Assembly (NCBI GenBank): GCA_002482565.1
Contig: DLGG01000038.1
Coordinates: 68,144 to 90,030 of the forward strand
Origin: Solidesulfovibrio magneticus
GTDB taxonomy: Bacteria > Desulfobacterota > Desulfovibrionia > Desulfovibrionales > Desulfovibrionaceae
DNA length: 21,887 bases
Direction of reading: 5' to 3'
The notes beneath the pieces are model-generated. The model searched no databases, was not told the origin of the DNA, and saw only the letters and a program-made list of their open reading frames with translations. A program made the position numbers and the translations under genes. Each line of letters begins with the position of its first letter. The first letter of the stretch is position 1. This document shows, one piece after another, positions 10,171-16,652 of the stretch.

Positions 10171-11586
10171 ATGAAAAAGGAATACTGCGGACTGTTCGGC
10201 ATCTACGGCCATCCCGAGGCCGCGCGGATGGCCTACTTCGGCCTCTACGCCCTCCAGCACCGGGGGCAGGAGTCGGCCGGCATCGTCACCTGGGACGGCA
10301 CGCGCATCCGCGAGCAGCGCGGCATGGGCCTTGTGGCCGACGTCTTCTCCGAACGCCACCTCGGCAAGGAGCTCAAGGGGTCCGTGGCCGTGGGGCACAT
10401 CCGCTACTCCACGACCGGCGCGTCGCTTCTGCGCAACTGCCAGCCTTTCCTGGTGCGCTTCGGCGACTACCACCTGGCCATCGCCCACAACGGCAACCTG
10501 GTCAACACCATGGAGCTGCGCGCGGAACTGGAAGCCTCGGGCTCCATCTTCCAGACCACCATCGACTCCGAGGTGTTCGTCCACCTCATCGCCAAGTTCT
10601 TAAACGGCCATTCCCTGGAAGAGGCCGTCATCAAGGCCTGCAACAAGATCAAGGGCGCGTACTCCATCCTGCTTCTGGCCAACGACAAGATCATCGCCGT
10701 GCGCGACCCCCACGGCGTGCGGCCGCTCATGCTCGGACGCATGGGCGACGCCTACGTGCTCGCCTCTGAGACCTGCGCCTTCGACCTCATGGAGGCCGAA
10801 GCCATCCGTTCCGTGGCCCCGGGCGAGATGCTCGTCATCCAGGACCGCCGCTTGCAGTCCTACCGCATCTGCGACCCGCAGCCCGTGCGCCAGTGCGTGT
10901 TCGAACTCATCTATTTCGCCCGGCCCGATTCCGAAGTCTTCGGCGAGGTGGTCTACGAGCGCCGCAAGCAGATGGGCGCCATACTCGCCGCGGAAGCGCC
11001 GGTCGACGCCGATTACGTCATGCCGTTTCCCGATTCCGGCTTCTACGCGGCCATCGGCTATTCCCAGGCCTCGGGGCTGCCGTTCGAGATGAGCATGGTG
11101 CGCAACCACTACGTGGGCCGCACCTTCATCCAGCCGTCCCAGGACATGCGCGACTTCAGCGTCCGGGTGAAGCTCAATCCCGTCAAAAGCATGATCAAGG
11201 GCAAGCGCATCCTCATCGTCGAGGACTCCATCGTGCGCGGCACCACCATCCGCACCCGGGTCAAGCGCCTGCGCGAACTCGGCGCGCGCGAGATCCACAT
11301 GCGCGTGTCCTGTCCGCCCATCCGCTATCCCTGTTTTTACGGCATCGACTTCTCGTCCAAGGGCGAACTCATCGCCGCGCACCAGAGCGTGGACGAAATC
11401 GCCAAGTTCATCGGCCTCGACAGCCTGCATTACCTGTCCATCGAGGGGCTGCTCGACTCCGTGCACTGCAACGGGGAGGAACCGCCGTACTGCCTGGCCT
11501 GCTTCGACGGCGAGTACATCATCCCGCCCTGCGGCGAGGGCCTGAAGAACTGCCTGGACGACGCGACCCTGGCCCTTTCCTGGTAG
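10171..11586 (+). CDS. purF: Amidophosphoribosyltransferase
   Basis: 471 residues. It transfers the glutamine amide nitrogen to PRPP, the first committed step of purine synthesis. The N-terminal Ntn-hydrolase glutaminase starts at CGLFG. The nucleophile would be Cys6 after removal of the five-residue leader MKKEY. LQHRGQESAG and the RYSTTG block follow. The PRPP-binding loop is ILIVEDSIVRGTT (from about residue 347). Cys242, Cys388, Cys441 and Cys444 have the spacing of the four [4Fe-4S] ligands of Bacillus-type PurF, so this is the Fe-S, propeptide-processed class rather than the E. coli class. It is preceded closely by carB and followed after 9 bases by an unknown gene. Confidence 0.97.
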   Translation: MKKEYCGLFGIYGHPEAARMAYFGLYALQHRGQESAGIVTWDGTRIREQRGMGLVADVFSERHLGKELKGSVAVGHIRYSTTGASLLRNCQPFLVRFGDYHLAIAHNGNLVNTMELRAELEASGSIFQTTIDSEVFVHLIAKFLNGHSLEEAVIKACNKIKGAYSILLLANDKIIAVRDPHGVRPLMLGRMGDAYVLASETCAFDLMEAEAIRSVAPGEMLVIQDRRLQSYRICDPQPVRQCVFELIYFARPDSEVFGEVVYERRKQMGAILAAEAPVDADYVMPFPDSGFYAAIGYSQASGLPFEMSMVRNHYVGRTFIQPSQDMRDFSVRVKLNPVKSMIKGKRILIVEDSIVRGTTIRTRVKRLRELGAREIHMRVSCPPIRYPCFYGIDFSSKGELIAAHQSVDEIAKFIGLDSLHYLSIEGLLDSVHCNGEEPPYCLACFDGEYIIPPCGEGLKNCLDDATLALSW

Positions 11587-11595
11587 CGGACTCCT

Positions 11596-11955
11596 ATGGG
11601 ATTCAATATCAACATCGACCTTGCCGGGGCCAAGGACAAGTCGCTCTCCAAGCTGCTGTTGTCCACGGCCCGACAGTATTTGCGCGAATACGGCGAAGTG
11701 CTCGACCTCGCCCTCGATTCGGCCGCGCGCAGCATCAGCGTCGAAGTGCTGCCCGTGGGCGAAAAAGAGTCCTTCCGGGCCACGGTCTTCGGCTACGGCC
11801 TGGCCACCGACGGTTCCGGGCGCGGCTATCTCACGTTCGAGGACGTGGCCTTTTCCCGCCAATGGCTGACGCTGCTTGCCGCGCGCCTGCTTCCCGACAA
11901 GCGCCTGCCCCTGCCCTCCGGCACGCCCATGGGGCTCTTGCAGACGCTGCTCTAG
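11596..11955 (+). CDS. Conserved-looking protein of unknown function, linked to purF
   Basis: 119 residues, family not recognised. It begins MGFNINIDLAGAKDKSLSKLL and is a compact alpha/beta-like sequence. There is a helical stretch (about 18-35), an amphipathic strand region with SISVEVLPVG (about 46-55), a FRATVFGYGL segment, and a C-terminal helix rich in Leu (WLTLLAARLLPDKRLPL). There is no signal peptide, transmembrane segment or cysteine motif. It starts 9 bases after the purF stop, so it is almost certainly in the carB-purF transcript. Codon use is like that of its neighbours. Function cannot be assigned from sequence. Confidence 0.75.
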   Translation: MGFNINIDLAGAKDKSLSKLLLSTARQYLREYGEVLDLALDSAARSISVEVLPVGEKESFRATVFGYGLATDGSGRGYLTFEDVAFSRQWLTLLAARLLPDKRLPLPSGTPMGLLQTLL

Positions 11956-12247
11956 CCTTTCGCCCGGCGACTTGGCGTCCGTCCATCCTGTCTGGGCGAC
12001 GGCCTCGAATTCTCGCGCCAGAACCAAGTCTTCTTCTCTCGTTGCCGTGCAGCCCTCTTGCAGCGCCCGGGCCAGGGCCGGGTGTTCGTTTTGCGCAAAA
12101 CCCTCCTGTGCGACCTCGGGGCGCGCCGATCCGTACGTCAATAGCTCGGCGTTTACACGTGTCCGTTGTGATGGCATGATTTATCCTCTCTCGGAGAGGG
12201 GATTTGTTCTTCGTAAAACCGTTGCGCGTACGGCGACAAGGAGTCTC
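11956..12247. other. Gene-free stretch before arsR, with a possible gene remnant
   Basis: 292 bases without a confident gene. A minus-strand frame opens with ATG at 12177, behind a good ribosome-binding sequence (AGAGGA, 6 bases away). It gives protein-like, Glu-rich sequence (NAELLTYGSARPEVAQEGF...) for about 74 codons, then runs unbroken into antisense of the upstream genes. It may be a truncated gene. Also present are a perfect 14-bp palindrome GTTTTGCGCAAAAC (12088-12101), an 8-bp palindrome ACACGTGT (12155-12162), and a hairpin CCTCTC-TCG-GAGAGG (12185-12199) about 50 bases before arsR. No terminator for the purF operon is clear. Confidence 0.4.
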
Positions 12248-12589
12248 ATGCAACCCAACCCCATCGATCTTGCCCGCCGGGCCAAAGTGTTCAAGGCGCT
12301 AGGCCATCCCAGCCGGCTGCTCATGGTCGAGGCGCTCGGGAGCGGCGAGAAATGCGTGTGCGAGCTGCGCGAACTCGTCGGGTCGGATATCTCGACGATT
12401 TCCAAACACTTGAGCGTGCTCAAAGAGGCCGGCATCGTCCACGACGACCGGCGCGGCACGAATATCTACTATTCCTTACGCATGCAGTGCGTCACGGGTT
12501 TCCTGTCCTGCGTGCGTCGGTTTTTCGACCAGCAGCTTGAAGAACAATTCCTGTATCTTGAGGACTTGCGCAAGCAGGCCAGATCCTAG
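12248..12589 (+). CDS. ArsR/SmtB-family transcriptional repressor
   Basis: 113 residues from ATG at 12248, with AAGGAG 5 bases upstream. The winged-helix fold is clear: FKALGHPSRLLMVEAL (helix 1-2), the recognition helix around SDISTISKHLSVLKEAGIV, and the wing DDRRGTNIYYSL. The helix-3 segment EKCVCEL holds Cys36 and Cys38, matching the CVC metalloid site of As(III)/Sb(III)-responsive ArsR. The third Cys of E. coli ArsR is absent, but Cys81 and Cys88 could contribute. Such proteins leave DNA on binding the inducer. Its probable operator is the palindrome 24 bases downstream of its own stop, in front of the permease gene. A persulfide- or other thiol-responsive role is an alternative. Confidence 0.9.
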   Translation: MQPNPIDLARRAKVFKALGHPSRLLMVEALGSGEKCVCELRELVGSDISTISKHLSVLKEAGIVHDDRRGTNIYYSLRMQCVTGFLSCVRRFFDQQLEEQFLYLEDLRKQARS

Positions 12590-12612
12590 GCGCTTTTTTA
12601 CCCTTGCCTTGC

Positions 12613-12640
12613 TCACACGGATTTTATAAATTTCGTGTGA
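12613..12640 (+). promoter_or_regulatory. Palindromic operator over a promoter for the MOT1 gene
   Basis: A 28-bp inverted repeat is centred at 12626.5. Outer arms TCACACG and CGTGTGA pair perfectly, and TTTATAAA forms a perfect centre; 12 of 14 base pairs match. TATAAA (12625-12630, 5/6 to the -10 consensus) lies in the middle, and TTGCCT (12604-12609) sits 15 bases upstream as a poor -35. Size, symmetry and overlap with the promoter are typical of ArsR/SmtB operators. The permease ATG is 80 bases downstream. Confidence 0.7.
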
Positions 12641-12720
12641 ACGATGTAGCCGAAAACCCGCGCCCCTGGGCAATCGTGTCCGCGCGGCGACGGGAAACCG
12701 GAATACAAGGCAGGTGGCCC

Positions 12721-13902
12721 ATGCAGAATGCAACGCAGGGGGCGACGACCCTGGCTTCCGACACCCGATCCGATCCGCCCGTGAAGACGAAGAACCGTTA
12801 CGACGCCATGGAGTGGGCCGGCGCGTTCGGCGACATCGGCACGCTCATTCCCTTTGTCGTGGCCTACATCACGATCCTGGGCGTCGATCCGCTGGGGCTG
12901 CTCTTCATGTTCGGCGTCTCCAAGATAGCGGCCGGCCTCTACTACAAGACGCCCATCCCCATCCAGCCCATGAAGGCCATCGGCGCGGCGGCCGTGGCCG
13001 GCGGCATCTCGCCCGCCGCACTGTTCGCCTCGGGCCTGACCACCGGGCTTTTCTGGCTGCTCATCGGCATGACCGGCACGATCAAGGTGGTCGCGAGGCT
13101 CGCGACCAAGCCCGTGGTGCGCGGCATCATGCTCGGCCTCGGCATGTCCTTCGTGGTCGAAGGCATCCACCGCATGGTGGCCTCGCCGACGCTCGCCGCC
13201 ATCTGCCTGGCCACGACCTTCGTGCTGCTCACCAACCCGAAGATCCCGGCCATGTTCGTGCTGCTGCTGATCGGCGTCGTTGCCGCGCTGATCGGCAACC
13301 CGGCCCTCTGGGGCGAATTGACCCAGGTCAGCATCGGCTTCCGCCTGCCTCAGTTCGGCCTGCACCAGATCAAGTGGGACGATATCGTCACAGGCACGCT
13401 CCTTTTCACCCTGCCGCAGATACCGCTGACGCTCGGCAACGCCGTGGTGGCCATCGCCGCGGAAAATAACGATCTCTTCCCGGACAGGCCCGTGACGGAA
13501 AAGACCATGTGCATCAGCCAAGGCATCATGAACCTCGTTTCGCCCCTCTTCGGCGGCGTGCCCATGTGCCACGGCGCGGGCGGCATGGCCGGGCACGTGC
13601 GCTTCGGCGCGCGTACGGGCGGCTCGTTGGTGATTCTTGGCACCATCGTCATCGTCATCGCGCTTTTTTTCAGCCAGTCCGTGGCCGTGATCTTCAAGAT
13701 GTTCCCGCCGGCGGTGCTCGGCGTCATCCTCTTCCTGGCCGGCGCGGAACTCGCCGTGACCGTGCGCGACATCGGCACGAAGAAGTCCGAATTCTACGTC
13801 ATGGTCGTCGTCGCCGGCTTCGCCATGTGGCACATGGGCGTGGCCTTCGTCGTCGGCGTCATCCTGGACACCGCCCTGCGCAAGGAGTGGATCAGGATCT
13901 AG
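12721..13902 (+). CDS. MOT1-type molybdate/sulfate permease
   Basis: 393 residues, about ten to twelve hydrophobic segments. The family signatures are GDIGTLIPF near the N-terminus, PIPIQPMKAI (about residue 77) and PMCHGAGGMAGHVRFGARTG (about 281-300), all diagnostic of the MOT1 molybdate transporter group related to SulP. MOT1 proteins take up molybdate with high affinity, and substrates of prokaryotic members are largely untested. There is no C-terminal STAS domain. The start at 12721 has AGGTGG just upstream and avoids translating the operator. It is flanked by an ArsR regulator upstream and a terminator downstream, so its expression is probably controlled by ArsR. The substrate (molybdate, sulfate, thiosulfate or a metalloid oxyanion) is not determinable here. 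Confidence 0.87.
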   Translation: MQNATQGATTLASDTRSDPPVKTKNRYDAMEWAGAFGDIGTLIPFVVAYITILGVDPLGLLFMFGVSKIAAGLYYKTPIPIQPMKAIGAAAVAGGISPAALFASGLTTGLFWLLIGMTGTIKVVARLATKPVVRGIMLGLGMSFVVEGIHRMVASPTLAAICLATTFVLLTNPKIPAMFVLLLIGVVAALIGNPALWGELTQVSIGFRLPQFGLHQIKWDDIVTGTLLFTLPQIPLTLGNAVVAIAAENNDLFPDRPVTEKTMCISQGIMNLVSPLFGGVPMCHGAGGMAGHVRFGARTGGSLVILGTIVIVIALFFSQSVAVIFKMFPPAVLGVILFLAGAELAVTVRDIGTKKSEFYVMVVVAGFAMWHMGVAFVVGVILDTALRKEWIRI

Positions 13903-13928
13903 CGCGACCCTTCCCGCCCCGTTTTTCG

Positions 13929-13968
13929 CGCCGGGAGACGCTGCCGCGTGCGTCTCCCGGCGGTTTTT
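13929..13968 (+). terminator. Intrinsic terminator after the MOT1 permease gene
   Basis: A perfect 13-bp stem, 13929-13941 with 13950-13962 (CGCCGGGAGACGC and its complement), encloses an 8-base loop and is followed by G and five T (13964-13968). It starts 26 bases after the permease stop codon. It separates arsR-permease from the small redox genes, which therefore need their own promoter or read-through. Confidence 0.9.
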
Positions 13969-14039
13969 CCAGGCCCAGGTTCCTTCTTTCGTCTCCCGTC
14001 GGAGGATAAAAAATGCTTGCAACGCGTGCGGCAAAGCCA

Positions 14040-14061
14040 TATTTGGTTCTTTGACCAAATA
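14040..14061 (+). promoter_or_regulatory. 22-bp palindrome, possible operator for the CMD/thioredoxin pair
   Basis: TATTTGGT and ACCAAATA form perfect 8-base arms around a 6-base spacer (TCTTTG). It is AT-rich in a GC-rich genome and lies 152 bases before the ATG of the next gene. It overlaps a -35-like TTGACC. The sequence differs from the operator at 12613-12640, so it may bind another regulator. No regulator gene other than the ArsR is nearby. Confidence 0.5.
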
Positions 14062-14213
14062 GCAAAACCATTGTCATGCCGGCCCCGTCTTGCGCCGTCG
14101 GAGGGGCGCATGGGGTTCGCGATGTCTTTACCGCCGGCGACTGCCGGTATTGATGGTTGCGGCTCCCCGCTTGCGGGCAATGTATTCGACCTTTTGCTGT
14201 AACGGAGGCTGTC

Positions 14214-14537
14214 ATGCGTTTTCTAGCCCAATTGTTTCCTGAGTTCGCCTCGCAACTTGACGCGATGGACGCGCTCTATGCCGAGAAACGGCTTATCGAC
14301 GAAAAGACGTACCAGTTCATCTGCTTCGCCGTGTCGATCAAGGCGCGCTCCAAACCGTGCGTGCTCAAGCACTTCAAGGGCGCGCTCGACGCCGGGGCGA
14401 GCCTCCAGGAGCTTGCCTACATCCTGGCTCTTGTCATGCGCGAGGCGGCCGGCGCGGACGACTGTTGGACGCACGACGTCCTTGGCGACGTGGCTGACAT
14501 CATCGCCGGCAAGGTCGATTGCGCCTGCAAGAAATAA
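14214..14537 (+). CDS. Small carboxymuconolactone-decarboxylase/AhpD-like protein
   Basis: 107 residues from ATG at 14214, behind GGAGG. The helical pattern and the block SKPCVLKHFKGALDAGAS match the CMD/AhpD core, in which CxxCxxxH carries the redox or catalytic residues. Here the first Cys is Ser (SxxCxxxH), so the normal AhpD disulfide cannot form within this motif. Other cysteines occur in ICFAV, DDCWTHD and the C-terminal CACKK. Family members act as alkylhydroperoxide reductase partners, lyases or uncharacterised redox proteins, and the reaction here is unknown. The mini-thioredoxin gene follows after 15 bases, suggesting a redox partnership. Confidence 0.75.
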   Translation: MRFLAQLFPEFASQLDAMDALYAEKRLIDEKTYQFICFAVSIKARSKPCVLKHFKGALDAGASLQELAYILALVMREAAGADDCWTHDVLGDVADIIAGKVDCACKK

Positions 14538-14552
14538 ACGGGAGGAAGAAGG

Positions 14553-14783
14553 ATGCTGCTTCAAATCTGCGGCACGGGCTGTGCCAAGTGCAACGAACTG
14601 GAAAAACTGGTGAAGGAAGTGGTGGCCGAGAAGGGTCTCGCGGCCACGGTGGAAAAGGTCACGGACCTGCAGGCAATGGTCAAACTGGGCGTGTTCACCA
14701 CGCCGGCCCTGCTCGTGGACGGCGTGATCAAAGCCGCCGGCAGCGTGCCGCCGAAAAAGGAAATCGCCGCCTGGCTCGCCTGA
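14553..14783 (+). CDS. Mini-thioredoxin (redox-active disulfide protein family)
   Basis: 76 residues, much shorter than thioredoxin (about 105). The active site GCAKC (Cys10, Cys13) is near the N-terminus, with an extra Cys6. The cis-Pro loop TTPALLVDG and the C-terminal helix are typical of the small thioredoxin/glutaredoxin-like family called redox-active disulfide protein 2. Such genes often sit beside arsR and arsenic permease genes, which matches the arsR-permease neighbours here. GGAGGAAG immediately precedes the ATG. The gene probably shares a transcript with the CMD-like gene. Likely role: thiol-disulfide exchange for its neighbour, or detoxification chemistry. This is inferred. Confidence 0.87.
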   Translation: MLLQICGTGCAKCNELEKLVKEVVAEKGLAATVEKVTDLQAMVKLGVFTTPALLVDGVIKAAGSVPPKKEIAAWLA

Positions 14784-14820
14784 TTTCCTCTGTCGCATCC
14801 GGGACCATTGCCTGCGCATG

Positions 14821-14874
14821 GCCCCCTTTCGGGAGGTCCAGGAGGGGGCGTCGCCCCTCCTGGCCGCCGGAGGC
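14821..14874 (-). repeat. GC-rich intergenic repeat, copy B, between convergent genes
   Basis: Read on the minus strand it starts GCCTCCGGCGGCCAGGAGG. The stem 14838-14847 / 14854-14863 is a perfect 10 bp with a 6-base loop, followed by ACCTCC and a GGGGGC arm. It is nearly identical to copy C (18537-18593) in the opposite orientation. It lies between the thioredoxin stop (14783) and the ftsY stop (14884), so it may act as a bidirectional terminator. There is no T run. Confidence 0.8.
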
Positions 14875-14883
14875 GTCTCCCCT

Positions 14884-16434
14884 CTATACCCCCAGCAGCG
14901 CCTGGGCGAAGTCCTGGCCGACGAAGGGGCGCAGGTCTTCCATCTTCTCGCCGAGCCCCACATAGGTGATCGGTATGCCGAACGAGAGCGCGATGCCGAC
15001 CACCACGCCGCCCTTGGCCGTGCCGTCGAGTTTGGTCAGGATGATCTCGTCCACGCCCGCCGCCTCGCCGAAGAGCTTGGTCTGGGACAGCGCGTTCTGG
15101 CCCGTGGTGGCGTCGAGCACGAGCACCGAGCGGTGCGGCGCGCCGGGGTGTTTCTTGCTCACGACGCGATGGATTTTCTTCAGCTCTTCCATCAGGTTGG
15201 TCTTGGTGTGCAGGCGGCCGGCGGTGTCTAAGTAGAGCACGTCGTAGCCGCCGGCGAGCACCTTGTCCATGGCCTCGAAGGCTACGGCCGCCGGGTCGGA
15301 ACCTTCGCCCTTGCTGTAGAAGTCCGCGCCTGCGCGCTTGGCCCAGATTTGCAGTTGCTCGATGGCCGCCGCGCGGAAGGTGTCGCCGGCGGCGATGAGC
15401 ACCTTCTTGCCGCGCATGATGTCGCGGTGGGCGAGCTTGGCGATGGTCGTGGTCTTGCCCACGCCGTTGACGCCGATCATCATGACCACTTCCGGCGGGT
15501 TGATCGCCTTGATCGTCTTGCCGGTCTTGAAGATCTCGGCCAGTTCCTCGCGCAGGATCTCCTTGAAGATCGACGGATCGCTCACGCCGCGTTTGCGTAC
15601 GCGCTCGCGCAGCCCGTCCATGAGCTTGGCCGCCGGCTCGAAGCCCACGTCGGCCATGATGAGGATTTCCTCGAGTTCTTCCCAGAAGGCCTCGTCGATG
15701 ACCTTGTGGTGCCCGAGCAGCCCGTCGATACGCTTGACGATCTGTTCCTTGGTCTTGGCCAACCCCTCGGAGAGCTTGAGGAAAAGCCTGTTGCGCTCGT
15801 CCTCCTCGTCTTCCAGGTCCAGCGCCAGGGCGAGGCGGTATTGCAGTTCCGAGCGGAACAGTTCCACCTCGTCGTATTCCATGACCGCGATCCAGTCCGC
15901 GAACTTGGCGACAAAGGCGTCGGCCTCGCCGGCCGGGGCCTCGAGGCTGGTGAAGAGAAAGCGCAGTCGGTCCCAGAGGTCCGGGCCGGCGACGGCCACG
16001 TCCGCAAGGAGGATGTCGAGCCAGGCCGAGAGCCTGGGTTCGGCCTGGCGCAGTTCGTGGATGAGCGCGTTGCGCCAGGGGGCCTGCCCGTCGGCGACCG
16101 CGTCTGGGGCGGAGAGGGCTTCGGGTGCCGCGGCGGCCGGCGCAGTGGGCTCTTGTGCCGCCTGCGGCGCGGGTGCAGGTTCAGGCTCGGGCTGCCGCGT
16201 GGCGGCGAGGTCTTCCCGCGTGGGAACAGGCACGGCAACGGTCGGCGGCTCCGGCAGGTTCTCCGCTACGGCAGGCGCTGCGACGGCCGGCGTTTCCTGC
16301 GTCTCGGAAGCAGGGGAGGGCTTCTCCGCGACGGCTTGCGCCGGGGCTCCGGGTTCCCCGGCGGGAGCGGCGGCGGTTTCGACGGGAGCGTCTTCGGCTT
16401 TCCAGAATTTCTTGAGCTTGGAAAAAAAACCCAT
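14884..16434 (-). CDS. ftsY: Signal recognition particle receptor FtsY
   Basis: 516 residues from ATG at 16434 (MGFFSKLKKFWK, the usual basic membrane-binding start). The frame is open further upstream, but that part is not FtsY-like. Residues about 15-190 are an Ala/Pro/Glu-rich acidic region (the A domain). Then come the N domain and the G domain with GVNGVGKTTTIAKL (P-loop, about 321), DTAGRLHTK and TKLDGTAKGG. FtsY docks ribosome-SRP complexes at the membrane for co-translational insertion. The long A domain resembles that of E. coli (497 residues). GAGGA lies 11 bases before the ATG, a rather wide spacing. It is convergent with the thioredoxin gene and divergent from the ATC-hydrolase-like gene. 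Confidence 0.97.
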   Translation of the reverse strand: MGFFSKLKKFWKAEDAPVETAAAPAGEPGAPAQAVAEKPSPASETQETPAVAAPAVAENLPEPPTVAVPVPTREDLAATRQPEPEPAPAPQAAQEPTAPAAAAPEALSAPDAVADGQAPWRNALIHELRQAEPRLSAWLDILLADVAVAGPDLWDRLRFLFTSLEAPAGEADAFVAKFADWIAVMEYDEVELFRSELQYRLALALDLEDEEDERNRLFLKLSEGLAKTKEQIVKRIDGLLGHHKVIDEAFWEELEEILIMADVGFEPAAKLMDGLRERVRKRGVSDPSIFKEILREELAEIFKTGKTIKAINPPEVVMMIGVNGVGKTTTIAKLAHRDIMRGKKVLIAAGDTFRAAAIEQLQIWAKRAGADFYSKGEGSDPAAVAFEAMDKVLAGGYDVLYLDTAGRLHTKTNLMEELKKIHRVVSKKHPGAPHRSVLVLDATTGQNALSQTKLFGEAAGVDEIILTKLDGTAKGGVVVGIALSFGIPITYVGLGEKMEDLRPFVGQDFAQALLGV

Positions 16435-16516
16435 GGGGCGTCGGTCCTCGTGTTCGGAAAGGAAGTTGACGGCAGGCGCGCCGAACGGCGCGACGAAACA
16501 CAATAGCCGGCAAGGC

Positions 16517-16632
16517 GGCGCGGCGCAACCGCCGCGCCCGGCCGCCGGGGGCGGCCTTTGCCGCAATTGCCGTGTTGTGGTCGCCGGGCTCCTTGTGGCA
16601 CAAGAAGGGGCCGCGCGGGACGCGGCGTTTTT
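16517..16632 (+). promoter_or_regulatory. Hairpin-rich leader of the ATC-hydrolase/asnS operon, possible attenuator
   Basis: Three hairpins lie in a row. The first is 16517-16525 / 16530-16538 (9 bp, loop CAAC). The second is 16540-16546 / 16550-16556 (7 bp, loop GGG, then TTT). The third is 16610-16615 / 16621-16626 (GCCGCG-CGGGA-CGCGGC, then GTTTTT). The last has terminator form and ends 20 bases before the start codon at 16653. No plus-strand gene upstream needs a terminator, so attenuation of the leader is a possible reading. GC-rich chance pairing is the alternative. Confidence 0.4.
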
Positions 16633-16652
16633 CGCAAACAAGGGGAAGATTC

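Larger units (their letters stand above)
13903..14213. other. Intergenic region between permease and CMD-like gene
   Basis: 311 bases without a supported gene. The first part holds the terminator at 13929-13968. AT-richer sequence at 14005-14075 holds the palindrome at 14040-14061, which overlaps TTGACC (14051-14056), a possible -35. A -10 at the right distance is poor (TCATGC). A ribosome-binding sequence GGAGG precedes the next ATG by 6 bases. No small ORF with convincing protein character was seen. Confidence 0.5.

Noticed and set aside
10600..12177. 525-codon minus-strand frame across purF and the next gene
   Set aside because: Most of it is antisense to purF and shadow-like. Only the first 74 codons outside known genes were kept, as a weak remnant candidate.
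12566..12598. T run after arsR as a terminator
   Set aside because: Six T at 12594-12599 follow only a 4-bp GCGC self-pairing, too weak for an intrinsic terminator.
12613..14058. 481-codon minus-strand frame opposite the MOT1 permease
   Set aside because: It has extreme His/Asp/Arg/Gly composition and is antisense to a clear membrane protein.
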